Notes: generated by a model from the sequence alone, not told the origin. Positions 46,165 to 58,002 are shown, counted from the first letter of the stretch. The stretch: DNA of 64,000 nt from Mauremys mutica (GCF_020497125.1 NC_059075.1:67351321-67415320); one strand, 5' to 3'. Program-made: numbers and translations.

Positions 46165-47330
46165 CAAGCTGTGATCGAAGGGGGAGTGTAGGTTGCTTAC
46201 AGGGAATGAGTCAATCAAAGAGAAACAAACAGAACTTTCACACCGTAGCCTGGCCAGTCACAAAACTGGTTTTCAAAGCTTCTTTGACGCGCAGCACGCC
46301 CTCCTGTACTCTAACCGCCCTGGTGTCTGGCTGTGTGTAATCAGCAGCCAGGCAATTTGCCTCAACCTCCCACCCCTCCATAAACATCTCCCCTTTACTC
46401 TCTCAGATATTGTGGAGCGCACAGCAAGCAGTAATAACAATGGGAATATTGGTTTCGCTGAGGTCTATCCGAGTCAGTAAACTGCACCAGCACACTTTTA
46501 AATGTCCAAATGCACATTCTACCACCATTCTGCACTTGCTCAGCCTATAGTTGAACAGCTCCTGACTACTCTCCAGGCTGCCTGTCTATGGCTTCATGAG
46601 CCATGGCATTAAGGGGTAGGCTGGGTCCCCAAGGATAACGATAGGCATTTCAACATCCCCACTGGTTATTGTCTGGTCTGGAAAGAAAATCCCTTCCTGC
46701 AGCTTTTGAAACAGACCAGAGTTCCTGAAGACGCAAGCGTCATGTACCTTTCCTGGCCATCCCACATTGATGTTGGTGAAACGTCTCTTGTGATCCACCG
46801 GTGCTTGCAGCACCATTGAAAAGTACCCCTTTTGATTTATGTACTCGCTGGCTTGGTGCTCTGGTGCCAAGATAGGGATATGGGTACCGTCGATTGCCCC
46901 ACCACAGTTAGGGAATCCCATTGCAGCAAAGCCATCCACTATGACCTGCACATTTCCCAGAGTCACTACCTTTGATATCAGCAGCTCTTTGATTGAGCTG
47001 GCTACTTGGATCACAGCAGCCCCCACAGTAGATTTGCCCACTCCAAACTGATGACTGACTGGCAGCTGTCTGGCATTGCAAGCTTCCACAGGGCTATCGC
47101 CACTTGCTTCTCAACTGTGAGGGTTGCTCTCGTCTTGGCATCCTGGTGCTTCAAAGCAGGGGAAAGCAAGTCAATGTTCCATGAAAGTGCCCTTATGCAT
47201 GCGAAAGTTTCGCAGCCACTGGGAATCATCCCAGACCTGCAACACTGTGGTCTCACCAGTCTGTGCTTGTTTCCTGGGCCCAGAATTGGCGTTTCACGGC
47301 ATGAACCTGCCCAATTAACACCATGATGTG
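46165..47330 (-). pseudogene. Harbinger DDE transposase pseudogene (HARBI1-like)
   Basis: The minus-strand core is open over 46586-47089. It contains GKSTVGAAVIQVASSI (helix-turn-helix region), CGGAIDGTHIPI (first Asp), VGWPGKVHDACVF (second Asp) and ILGDPAYPLMPWLMKP. Upstream (47256-47055), LLSPALKHQDAKTRATLTVE continues the N-terminal part in another frame, so a frameshift lies near 47055-47075. Downstream, RMVVECAFGHLK with the catalytic Glu is intact near 46500-46535 but out of frame, and the C-terminus has several stops. All three catalytic acidic residues are still readable, yet no single protein can be made. The family excises and inserts at TWA targets. Confidence 0.9.
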
Positions 47331-47599
47331 CACATTGCTGGGGCCCATACTTTATGAGATGTCTATGTCCATATCCTCATCACTCTTGTCACCACACTGC
47401 CATCGCCTCCTCATCTGGTTTCGCTTTTGCAGGTTCTGGATCTGCATATCCTGCTGGATAATGCATGTGGTGTTTACAGTGCTCATAATTGCCGTGGTGA
47501 TCTGAGCGGGCTCCATGTTCCCAGTGCTATGGCATCTGTGCTGAAAAAGGCGCAAAACGATTGTCTGCCGTTGCTCTGATGGAGGGAGGGGCAACTGAT

Positions 47600-48460
47600 G
47601 ACATGGCTTACAGGGTTGGCTTACAGGGAATTAAAATCAACAAAGGGGGTGTCTTTGCATCAAGGAGAAACACAAACAACTGTCACACAGAATGGCCCCC
47701 TCAAGGACTGAACTCAAAACCCTGGGTTTAGCAGGCCATTGATTTCACAGAGGGAAGGAGAGGGGGCAGAAAATGAATACAAATGAATACAAAACAAATC
47801 TGGTCTATTTCTTGTTTTGATCCACTCCATCTATCTTATACATCTTAGGCTGGCAGCAGACGGTGCAGTACAACTGCTAGCCATCGTCATCTCCTGGGTG
47901 CTTGCCAGAAAACAGTGCAGTACGTCTGCCAGCAGGACTGAGTCTCCAGGAGACAAAACTAAAAAGGGAATGACCTGGCTGAGTCACTCCCATGTCTGCC
48001 CAGGAGCCCCTGACCGACCTCACTGAGGTCAGCTAAAAGAGCACCCAGGAGTACAACGACGGCTACCAATCGTAATGCACCATCTGCTGCCAAAAGGTAA
48101 TGAGATGCTGCTGTGTAGCAATGCAGTCCCACATCTGCCAGCAACCAGGAGATGTATGGTGACAGTGAGTTGAGCAGGCTCCATGCTTGCCATGGTATGG
48201 CATCTGCACAGGTAACCCAGGAAAAAAGGGTGTGAAACAATTGTCTGCTGTTGCTTTCCCGGAGGGGGGTGGGGCGGCTGACATGTACCCAGAACCATGC
48301 GTGACACTGTTTTTGCCCTATCAGGCATTCATTGGAATCTCAACCCAGAATTCCAATGGGCAGTGGAGACTGCAGGAACTGTGGGATAGCTACCCACAGT
48401 GCAACGCTCCGGAAGTCGACGCTAACCTCGGTACCGTGGACACAGTTCGCCAACTTAATG
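47600..48460 (-). other. Harbinger 5' exons/subterminal region, duplicated motif
   Basis: Upstream of the transposase on its strand. A GCTGGCAGCAGACGGTGCAG-type block near 47848 is partly repeated near 48080 (CATCTGCTGCCAAAAGG). These are probably the non-coding first exon and promoter of the transposase gene. No intact start could be chosen. Confidence 0.4.
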
Positions 48461-48716
48461 CACTTTAGCATTTTGGGGGGGAGGGGGGGACACGCAATCG
48501 ATTGTATAAAAACGATTTCTAAAAAACTGGATTTCTATAAATTCAACCTAATTTCATAGTGTAGACATACCCTTAGTGGCAGTCAATTTGTACAAAAAAA
48601 AGACTTGTGAAAAATATTTGATCTATTGTTACAAGAAACATCAAGATTACTCTAACTGAAAAGTTACTTTGTTTTTAGTTTTACTTTGTCTATTCAACAA
48701 TATTTTCTGTACTCAC

Positions 48717-48786
48717 CTGCTCTTCTTACCCTTATATATTCACACCATTTACCAGGGCTTTCACTCAGCAATAGGAGAAAAACTTT
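48717..48786 (-). CDS. possible internal coding exon
   Basis: On the minus strand, ATTTTCCTACTCTAG precedes 70 bases open in one register only (KVFLLLLSESPGKWCEYIRV), closing at GAGCAG|GTGAGTAC, a near-consensus donor. It starts in phase 0, which matches the phase at the end of the 51.8-kb exon. No family recognised; the short length keeps confidence low. Confidence 0.25.
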
Positions 48787-48889
48787 CTAGAGTAGGAAAA
48801 TGGGATTGTAAAAATCAGACTTTGTATGGAGGACTCAGGCACAGGAGTAATACTTGGTACTCTAGTCATTTGAAAATGACTAGCCTAAG

Positions 48890-49375
48890 TTAAACAAGGT
48901 AGGTGAGGGAATATCTTTTACTGGACCAACTTCTGTTGGTGGCAGGTACAAGCTTTTGAACTCACACAGAGCTCTTCTTCAGGTCTGGGGAAGGAAGCAG
49001 AGCATTGGCGCTGGAACAATTTTTATAGTGGGGGTGCTGAAGGCAGGGGGTGTGGCAGCACCTCCAGTTCCAGCACCTATGAAGCAGAGAGTGTCTCAGC
49101 TAAATAAAAGTTTAAACGGTTTATTAAAATAGAAGAGGCAATACAAATGCCTCCAACATGTGTCACCCCTCCAACATGTGTCACCCCTTCTACTTAACTA
49201 TCTGTCCCAACTTTTATTTAGCTCAGACACTCTGCTTCCTTTCCCAGCCTTGAAGAGCTCTGTGTAAGCTTGAGCCTTCCACCAAAAGAAGTTGGTCCAA
49301 TAAAAGGTATTATGTCACATACTTTGGGTCTCTCCTATCCTAGGACCAACACAACTACAACAATATTGCAAATTG
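48890..49375. repeat. two opposed copies of a reptile retroposon tail
   Basis: The left copy reads AGGTAGGTGAGGGAATATC and ACTGGACCAACTTCTGTTGG (reverse orientation). The right copy reads AGAAGTTGGTCCAATAAAAG and ends GGACCAACACAACTACAAC (forward). The family is typically found in reptile genomes, and its forward 3' end is CCAACACGGCTACAACA-like. They flank a short stretch with GGGGGTGCTGAAGGCAGG. Confidence 0.6.
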
Positions 49376-51400
49376 AGTAAGTCAGTAGTGAAGCTTTAAG
49401 TGTTAAAGCCTACAAACACTACAAGATATAGTGCCTAGTACCCTAAAGTAACCTGACTTCATTGTGATAAGCATTGCACCCAAAACCAAGTGTCTGCAGA
49501 ATCAAATCCTAACATTGCAATCCTCCCCACTTCCAAAGAGGCAGGGGTTCTGAAGGGGATATGGTTTAACAAGCCAGATGTTTCTCTTCACTCTTATCAC
49601 AGATCTATTCTCAGGATCAGAGAAACAGTGAGTGGTGTAGCTTAGTGGCCATCATAAAAAACACAATGAATAATTCAAATAACTTTTTTGTAATGTAGAT
49701 GGGAATCTAAAACATGGCACCTTTAGACCAGTGACAGCTTTATTGGGAGCGCCTAATCATCAGGTGAGTGTAATAGATAGGATCTGAATTTCAACATGCT
49801 AGTGGAACAAGTTGTGGGGAGGAGAGCACACCACTACACAACTCCACTCTTTTCAACAAGCCTCTTGAAGAGGGTGGAGAGGATTTACTAGTTAAATACA
49901 CATAAAATCCACGATTTTATACTGAAGAGCCCATAAGCTAAACTTTTAAAGGCACAGGTCTTTCCAATAAAGAAAAAGCTATGATGTCAGATTAGCTGAC
50001 TTTTCCCCACTGATTGTGGAAAATTCTTTGGAGGAAAAAAAGTTAGTTCATTGAATTCATGGGGTGAGAACACAGACTCAACAGCTGTTTGTGTTTGGGT
50101 TTTAGATTCTCTTGAAGTAACTTGTATTTCAAAAAAGATACAGTCTAGGGTGCAGTTACACTGGCTTGTAAAATACAGTATATAAAAAAGTCTACAAGGA
50201 ATCTGTTTGACAGACAGGCTTGTTGTGCAATTATGCAGGCTGGCATCAGGATGTTTGTTTTATTCTTCATCTCAGCTGTTCCTAATTAAGGCTCTCAACT
50301 ACTTCACTGATGAGGGGCCACATAAGTACCTAGATAATTTTTTTCTTTGAAAGAAGCATTGGGCTGTTGAAAAGAATCTAACTGCCCAGACCTTTGGGAT
50401 TTTGAAAGCAAGTGCTTTACTATCAAACAATACAACTTCATTTAGAAGAACACTTACGCGTATCTCAAAACCTTGTGTTTCCTCCAACATTCCTGTCTCC
50501 AAGGATTTATGATATGCACTGGATCCAATCTGCCACATTCTAACTGCTGCTGTTACACATCTGGTCATAAAAGGCTACAAGGTGCAGCTGAACACAAGGA
50601 CACACTTTTTTTTAAAATGTGGCAGCTACAGTTTTTCCACAGTATTGAGAGGGTTTTTTTAAGTGTGTGTATATTATTCAGATAGTAATCTGGTTTAGTA
50701 CAACACTTCATTTTTTTTAAAGTCTCCTATTGCTATATTCAAAGCAGAGATTCCTACATAAAGATTTCTAGGTCTTACCCCAATTTACGATGGTAGTTAG
50801 ATTAAGTACTAAATTAAATACATTTCAGACCAATCAGCAAAGAGTGTATGTGGACAGTGCACCCAACATACTTACACAGGTAAGTTTTTCCACTTACCCA
50901 GAATTGTGTTTTTATTGCAACATTGATGAGAACAGCTTCTGTTTTAGGGCCTTAGAATTCAGAGTCATTACCCCAATCTAGAGGCTGCAGTGGTAGGTAA
51001 CATGTCAGCAGGAAGACCATACTTAGAAAAGAGCTGTTCTCCCCCAGAACAGTTTAATACTTTTGTAAGTAAAATTAACAACCCCAATAAGAGCCAACCA
51101 TAGATTAAGACAAAACTAGATTCCTAGAGGGAGAAGTTTGGGCTGAAGGCATCTAGCTTTATTGCAGGGATTCATTTAATCCCTACTTGGAAGCATAATA
51201 AGAAAAGTCTTAAAGCTATATTCTGGGAACCAAGGGGTCCTATTAAACGCAAGACTGGCAATATAAAAATACAGCATATTAACTTGCTCCTCTCTTTTGC
51301 ACTAACCCCTGACAAATACATGCCCCAGTGTTTTGGGTACTCAGCTTGTACCTGAGCTTGATTTTTTAGGGATCTTCTGAACAGTTATCACTGATCACAC
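49376..51400. other. no accepted gene
   Basis: Several splice-like pairs were examined. The best is a minus-strand 86-base stretch ending at 50460 with donor CGC|GTAAGT, but its phase does not fit its neighbours and no register is convincing. A plus-strand 51-base stretch at about 50829-50879 (TTTCAG ... ACACAG|GTAAGT) is equally weak. Confidence 0.3.
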
Positions 51401-52480
51401 AGCAGGCGTCTCCCCGCGGCGTGTGTAGCAGCACTCCAGAGGTGGTGATGGGTCAAGCCTCAGGGATCCGTCAGAGCAGAGTGGGGAGCCCCTCTGGGGT
51501 GCGAGGCAGACAGCAGCTCACCGGGCACGTCTTAACTGGGGGGGGGGGGGAGATCCGCGGTGCATCCCAGAAACAAGGAGCGATGCAGGACCGCAGCTGA
51601 AGTTCCCAGGCACCCGAACGCACAAAAGCCCGTAGTGTACCTGACAAGTATGACAGGGTCGGTGCGGGGCAGGAGGGGATTTTCCAAGCGGGAATGAGAG
51701 GAGCACCTGGCTGTGACCTGACAATGATTCCCTTGTGCTGAGCGAGCGCGCGCGCGCGCTGGGAGAAGGGGGCGCGAGAGAGATCCCGGGGAAAAGCAAG
51801 ACGCTCGCACTTACCCGGGGCCCAGTGGCCCTGTGGCTCTGAACCTGAGGAAGATGCAGGGGCAGCAGCAGCACCAGGAGCAGCTGGGGAGTCACCACGC
51901 TGCACCAGGGTCTGGAGAGCATCGTCACTTGGGGCTGGGGGCTACAGGCACGAGACAAACCCCCTTCCTTCCCTTCTCCGCTGGACGGAGTTTAACTTGC
52001 AGCTGGAGCCCTACCCCTGCCCTTAGCCCGAGGGACAATAACCGCCCTGAAAAGCCAGGGGCAGTTTCTTGCCCTAGCCGGGGCGTGCGGGGCACTTGAG
52101 CAGCCCAGCTCTGCCCCCTCCAGCGGCACCAGGTTAAACGCCTGAGCCCTAGCCATTGGGATCCCCGTTATAAAGACCCTGCCTGGGCGGGGCCAGCAGG
52201 ACTGACTGAGGGAGGCACCCATAACGGCGGAGCTGCTGCTGGGCAAGAGCCAATGACAGGGAGCGAGGGGTGGGCCCCCTCCCCTTCACTTCGGCTCCCC
52301 CCGTGCGGGAGGGGACAGCGGGCTTCTCAGGTTGCCCCCTGAGGCTGCATGTTTGGGTTCCAGCGGCGGAGATCCAGAGTGAGGAGCAGCAGGAATCACG
52401 CGGGGGGGACAGGGAGGGAGATACAGGCGAGTTCAAAGCACCGTGCACTTCAATCGCTTCACCTCTGGCACTAGCAACAC
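51400..52480. promoter_or_regulatory. CpG island / promoter
   Basis: An abrupt rise in G+C and CpG compared with both sides, including (GC)n at about 51746-51760. It holds a GC box, GGGCGGGG (52185-52192), a TATA-like TTATAAAG (52168-52175, readable on the minus strand as TTTATAA) and ATTGG/CCAAT motifs at 52155 and near 52249. The spacing from TTTATAA to the minus-strand ATG at 51922 leaves about 200 bases for a 5'UTR. A divergent plus-strand transcript is also possible. Confidence 0.7.
51815..51922 (-). CDS. first coding exon, signal peptide of unknown secreted or membrane protein
   Basis: On the minus strand an ATG with A at -3 (GACGATGC) opens 36 codons: MLSRPWCSVVTPQ, then a hydrophobic core LLLVLLLPLHLP, then QVQSHRATGPR. 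This is a classic signal peptide with likely cleavage after VQS. The frame meets a consensus donor, CGG|GTAAGT (GT at 51813-51814), in phase 0. It sits inside a CpG island with a TATA-like box about 250 bases upstream. The longer open frame (146 codons) simply reads through this donor. The rest of the gene lies at lower coordinates; candidate exons are at 48.7, 35.5, 31.2 and 28.8 kb, none certain. I could not match the sequence to a known protein. Confidence 0.6.
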
Positions 52481-52654
52481 CTGGAATTAGCTAAACTAGC
52501 AGTGCCCTAAAGAGCTCTTTCCCTGTGTCCCCGCAGTGCTGTGCACCCCTCTCCCAGCTCCCGCAAGAAAAAGGGAGAGGCCAGACCGTTTCTTTGGTTT
52601 ACAATCAGTTTCACTTTCCAGCTGTCCTGTGCTGACACAATGCTGCAAGACTTA

Positions 52655-52849
52655 CAGGAGTGTGGTGAAGCATGGGAATGGGTTACCTAGGGAAGAGGTA
52701 GAATCTCCATCCTTCTAGGTTTTTAAGGCCCAGCTTGACAAAGCCTTTCTGGGATGATTTAGTTGGTGTTGGTCTTGCTTTGAGCAGGGGATTGGACTAG
52801 AGGACCAGGGACCTCCTGAGGTCTCTTCCAACCCTGATAGTCTATGAAG
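52655..52849 (+). mobile_element. CR1 LINE 3' end
   Basis: It runs from GGTGAAGCATGGGAATGGGT to the diagnostic GGGGATTGGACTAGAGGACC and CTCTTCCAACCCTGATAGTC, the CR1 3' terminus. 5'-truncated, plus orientation. The closing microsatellite-like octamer has decayed. Confidence 0.9.
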
Positions 52850-54992
52850 GGTGATGACGCAGCGAGGAGCTTACATTTCCATTTCACTTACTTGTGATGG
52901 CCTAGAAACCTCCATATGGGGTTTAGGAGCTAGTGGAAGTGTCAGGTGGTATAGCAATCAAAAGTGCAATTGATCCACACACACACACATTTTCCCCCTC
53001 CCCCCATATCTTCCTCAAATCCTAAATCTTTATGAAGTCCAGTCTTTGCAGGAAGAAAATTTAAAACAATAAATTCTTACAGGAGCTAACAACCAAGGGG
53101 AAACCAGCCATGCCTTCCCCAAAGCAGTTTCTTCATCTGCCTGGTTTTATAGTGTGTCCTTTCTTCTATCTGAAAATCTGATTCCACCTTCAGTCCTCAG
53201 CCCTGCTTCTTCCCCCTTACACCTAGGGGAGGTCTGAGCTGGGAGTTAAATCCCTACTGCTAGAAACCATGAGACATCTACTCCCCAGGCACCGTTTAGT
53301 AAAAGTTGGGCTTTACAAAGCTCATCTTTTCTGTCATATTAGACCTGACATCTTCTCTTACTCTCAGTGCTAGTCAGGGTCACTCATGTGTCCTCCTTCT
53401 GGGGGAACAGAAAGCAGAATCCACTCCAGCAGTTTCAGAATGGACAGTCTCTCATCACCAACCTATTCTGTTCAGTAGAGGTTGGATACATCTGTAAGCA
53501 GATAGGCAAATCTGGTTTACAAAGTTATGCTCAAAGCCAGCATATCATTTCAATTGTCAAGTATTAGTGGTGCACTGAGTGCTGTATAAATATAAAACAG
53601 GGTCCCTGCCCTCAAGGAGCTCACAATCTAAATCTAATTACAGGATCAGGTAAAGGTCAAAGTACTTCTGCTGACCTGCAAAGGCAGCCATTCATCCCAG
53701 TGCCATATCAGGGAACGAGTAGGAGCCTCCAGCTCTGCAGGGGCTGGTAGTGCTCAGGGACATCAAAGAAGCGATGTGCTTGGTGACTCTGAGGGGGGTA
53801 GTGTACCAACTGCATCACTTTCCACTACTCCCTACAGGACTATTAACTGCACAGCATGAATGCCAGATTCTGTGCACTTCACCAGCTAGCCAAAGGGAGA
53901 GGTGATTGTAGGGGGCCCAGGGTGTCAGTCAGTACAGGGGAGCTGCAGTCAGAAAAGATTAACCAATGGAAGTGTATGGCAATATCTGCACTCTTGTTGA
54001 CAGCTTGCTTGGGACATCCCATGAATTAGGCTTTCCTGTGTTGGTTCCTTCCTCTAATCTTTATGAGTTTTAAAACTCAGTTTTAAATTGTCTGTCCAAG
54101 TTTGATGTACATTCATGATGCCCCACACACTGCTGGTGCTATACCAATATATAATAACCACTGTTCTTGAAATTATAATCAGAAAGCCCTTTGCACCAAG
54201 CAGGTTCTTGGGATTGGATGGAAATGCACAAGACATGAATGAACATTTCAGTAGACTGTTTTAGCTTTGGCTTATTCAGTGATCTTTTAAGAACCACCCA
54301 AAAAGGTTCACTAGTTTGACATGGAAAGACGCAGGTACCACCCACATGAGAAAACCCTGCTATCTGGTTGAGATCCTGTAAGTGTGGCATCTCACTGGAA
54401 GCTATGCAGACTAGGGTGTTTAGCTGAGTGGTTACTTCAATTTTTTTTAAAGAAGCATTATTTTAAAAAACCCTAATACAGAGAAATATTACTTTAGCCT
54501 AGACTGGGTAAGCAGTATGGCATTCACAGAGAACTTTACTCGTACTCGTTTTTATTCCAGCCCAGGGACCCCACCCAGCTCTGCCAATATACCTTTATCC
54601 TAACCTGCACCACTCTCTCCTACTCCATTACTAGGCTTTGGCACAGCTCTGCCAGTTCTGGTTAATCCTGACCTACAACATCCCCTCTGCTATTCCAGTC
54701 CAGAGCCTTTCCTGTCTAGAGCGCAATTTATGCCATACCATGCAGTAGTTGTGTGCTGTGAACAAAGACCTAACGGGCAAGGTTTGAGTTTAACACTTCT
54801 CTCACTTTACACTTGTGTAAATCAAGAGTGATTCCATTGAAGCCAGTGAAGTTACACCAGTGGAAATACGGTATAAGCAAAAGGGAGACAGGACCTATTA
54901 TTGTTTCATTGAGCAGGGGAAGGGGGACCAATAATGTATTCCTTCTCTATACTGGTATCCATTTAGATCGCATGACACTAGAGTATGACACT
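52850..54992. other. no gene seen; short shared repeat near 53575-53645
   Basis: (AC)n near 52978-52990. AACAGGGTCCCTGCCCTCAA with GAGCTCACAATCTAA near 53597-53631 matches the 38.5-kb short repeat, an ancient LINE-like 3' end. Otherwise nothing supported. Confidence 0.35.
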
Positions 54993-55182
54993 GGGGGGAG
55001 GGATAGCTCAGTGGTTTGAGCATTGGTCTGCTAAACCCAAGGTTGTGAGTTCAATCCTTGAGGGGACCACCTACGGATCTGAGGCAAAAATTGGTCCTGC
55101 TAGTGAAGGCAGGGGGCTGGACTCAATGACCTTTCAAGGTCCCTTCTAGTTCTAGGAGATTGGTATATCTCCAATTATTAAA
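54993..55182 (+). mobile_element. tRNA-derived SINE, Cry/tortoise pol III type
   Basis: A box TAGCTCAGTGG at 55004-55014; B box GAGTTCAATCC at 55047-55057; body AAAAATTGGTCCTGCTAGTG; 3' part CTTTCAAGGTCCCTTCTAG ending GGTATATCTCC. Less diverged than the copy at 29129. Confidence 0.9.
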
Positions 55183-55771
55183 TTTTAAATTAAAGTAGTA
55201 GCATTAAAAATCATGGCTAAATTCCAGTGTGGGTAGCTACATCTGCCTGCCTGACATTCCTCCTTCAATTTTAGTTGAATATGGGGTGGTATTCTTTGCT
55301 TCTGGGCTAAACTGTTGCATAGTTTCTTGGGTACTCTTAAACACTTGTTTTGTTCCACCTTAGACATGGCTGCATCTCACTAGGGGGTAAAGTGTTTCCT
55401 ATATATCCCATTGGCAAAGCACGATGGGATTCTCCTGCTAGATAAATATAATTATTTATATTATATTGAATAACATCACTGTGGAGAGATGGTAACTTTT
55501 TAAATCCCCCATAAAGAATTATAACAACCCTGGTGGCACTGAGGGTGGTGATACCCTGGTAAAACTCCTTAGAGGGTCAAAATCTCTCCACCATAATCTC
55601 AAAAGGATCAAATTCTTTTGTGTTTAAAATTTTTTCTGATCATACTGGCATGTTATGTACAACTTCTTCCAAAGTCAATATTCCCTATCACTGATGATCA
55701 TCTGCTGTTTCTCCCTGATGATGTACACCTTCTTTGCAGGTATTGGAGAAGGCTGTGTACAGCAGGTTTTA
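55183..55771. other. no gene seen
   Basis: Nothing recognised. Confidence 0.35.
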
Positions 55772-56085
55772 ATATATTCATAGAGCTTAAGGCTAGAAGG
55801 GACCACTAAATCATCTAGTCTGAACTCTTGTCTATCACAGGCCATTAAATTTCACACACTTACCCCTGTACTGAGCCCAATCACTTATTTGTCTAAAGCA
55901 TGTCTTCCAGAAAGGCACCCAGTCTTGATTTGAAGACATCAAGAGAGAGAATCTATCACTTCCCTTAGTGGTTTGTTCAAGTGGTTAATCGCTCTCACTC
56001 TTAAACATTTGTCTCTAATTTGAATTTGTGTAACAGAATTTGATGTGCATATATTATACCGCTGTGTCAGCTGAAAAAAATCCCC
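55772..56085 (-). mobile_element. CR1 LINE 3' part, reverse orientation
   Basis: The plus strand reads AAGGCTAGAAGGGACCACTA, CATCTAGTCTGAACTC, ATCACAGGCCATTAAATTTC and GATTTGAAGACATCAAGAGA, the reverse complement of a turtle-type CR1 3' segment. It continues through GGTTAATCGCTCTCACTCTT. No reverse-transcriptase frame is left. Confidence 0.8.
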
Positions 56086-58002
56086 AAGGAAACAAGTTAG
56101 ACTAATGGAATGATTCTTGCCGTTTAATTGTCCACTAGTTCCCCAAGGATGCCTGGCAAATGCGAAGAGGAGTTGGGACATCAGGGAGTTCCATATGCAC
56201 TAATGAGCCTAAGGGAGTTGAGTGCCTACCTCCTTCCTATAGGCTCTTTTGAAAATCCCAGCCATCACTTTTAAGGATGTGGGGCCAAATTCTCTGCTAA
56301 CACAGATCCACTTCAGTCAATGGTGTTACACCAGCAGAGAGCTTAGCCCAGGTAGTTAACTGAAAACTTCTAAGAAAGAGAGGTCTGAAATAATAAAGGA
56401 AGATAGACGAATGGTTGGATCCTGTATAACAAGTTCTAGCAAGCCCAGTATCTTGATGCTTCACAAGGAATTCATAAACCCCATCCCAACTACAGTGTTG
56501 TTGGAGGTGGGATTCTAAATCAGTACAATTTGGGCTATTTGGCACATTACACCCAATATGCACCCTACATTATTAAATAATCTCAAAACATGCATATTTG
56601 CGTTGAGGATTATTATGGTAACAGTCTGCATACAATGTGTACAGGGTTTTAAAATTCTTGTACAGTACAAGATAGTTATTAGTTGTTTTAATGACAGTTG
56701 TTTGGGGAAAATGTTAAACTGGACATATGTCGGTGTTACATGCCACAAAAATTACTATTGTGATTTGAATTTCATTGGAATAGACTGCAGAACTTTCACA
56801 GGACTTGTCTATTGACCTATGTCTAGTGAAAGCCAAAGCCACATTTGCTTGTGTTTAATGGAAGTGATTGTTCTGACTTACGATCAACAGGAATTTGCTG
56901 ACTTCTAGGAAGTATTACTTTAATAAAAGGGAAAATTAAGTCCTGGATTAAGGTGTACAGCTGCCTTTGAAGTCAGTGGGTGTTGCAACCATTTCCAGCA
57001 CAGCTAAATTTGGCCCACTTTGCATAAGAAAAGAGAAGATTTTGGTTACAAGAAGGAAGCAGGAAATATAATAGAAAGAAGAGATGCAAATTTGGGGAAA
57101 TCTTTTGAAGTCTGAGATTCTTGAATGCTCTGGATAATTATCTCTTCAGTAGCACATCCAACTACCCCAAACAAAGTAGTATTGGGAAAAGAAAGTTATC
57201 TGGCCTCATCTTATAGAAAGATGGTCAAGCCTTTCCACTCTCATAGCAGATTGCTCTGCTAGTGGAAGTCTGGGTTTAGAGTGAAACCTGTCTCTAGTGA
57301 GGAGAATGAGCACAAAGCCCTCCACTGTCTAGGGGCTGCAGGAGGGGACGAAGGGCTTGCCAGCTCAGCAGTCACACAGCAATCCATGCCAGAATATGCA
57401 GGAGTGATGCAAGAGAGCAATTTGAGGGTGGGCGGGGAAAGGCTGCAGATCCACTTTTTCACAGGTCCACTGGCCTGAGTAGCCCCCACACAGGCTGAAG
57501 TGGCAGCTGTGGAGTGGAGGAGGTTATGCAGCCATCTTAAGATGGGGATGAATTTTACCTTCCCAGCTTCCATGTACAGAGCCTAAATACTTGGGCTTTA
57601 TGGGGGTGAAGTGAATTTTACCCTTATTAAGCCTAAAGCATAAAAATCACTGGTATCTGAAAGGACTGAAATCATCGTGTATGACAACGTAACATTGCTA
57701 TGTCTCTGCAGGCATGGCTGCTGCTGTGTGGGGTACTAGGGGAATTTGCACTGGGAGAATGGTAATGATTGTTGGAATCCCTATAGACATGGTATTGCTA
57801 GTAACAGTCATGGTGTTTCTATAAGGAATTATATCAGTACAGAAGGGGTGTAGATTACTTTTTAGAAAAAAAATTATATGCCTGAATAAAGCAGGAAACT
57901 TGTAAACATCAAGCCTCGTATACATTTATCCAACCTTAATAATAATTGTACTCAGTACCTTCATAGGGACTTTCATCTTTAAGATGGTGTACAAAATGTT
58001 AA
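56086..58002. other. no gene seen
   Basis: The short frames here (for example 56558-56815 plus, 57259-57573 minus) have no domain or splice support. Confidence 0.35.

Larger units (their letters stand above)
43392..48572. mobile_element. full-length two-gene Harbinger transposon, inactive
   Basis: The terminal inverted repeats are about 33 bases: left GGCCTGGTCTACACTA then TTAGGTTGAATT; right, inverted, GGGTATGTCTACACTA then TTAGGTTGAATT. The flanking trinucleotides are TGA (left) and TTA (right), consistent with a mutated TWA target. It carries the two genes expected of Harbinger/PIF elements, a Myb/SANT-like DNA-binding protein (plus) and a DDE transposase (minus), arranged tail to tail. 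Length about 5.2 kb. Both genes are broken, and a retroposon has inserted between them. Confidence 0.9.

Noticed and set aside
50460..50550. Minus-strand stretch ending QGFEIR at CGC|GTAAGT
   Set aside because: Good donor, but the acceptor is weak and ambiguous, and the length (remainder two) does not fit between the 51.8- and 48.7-kb candidates.
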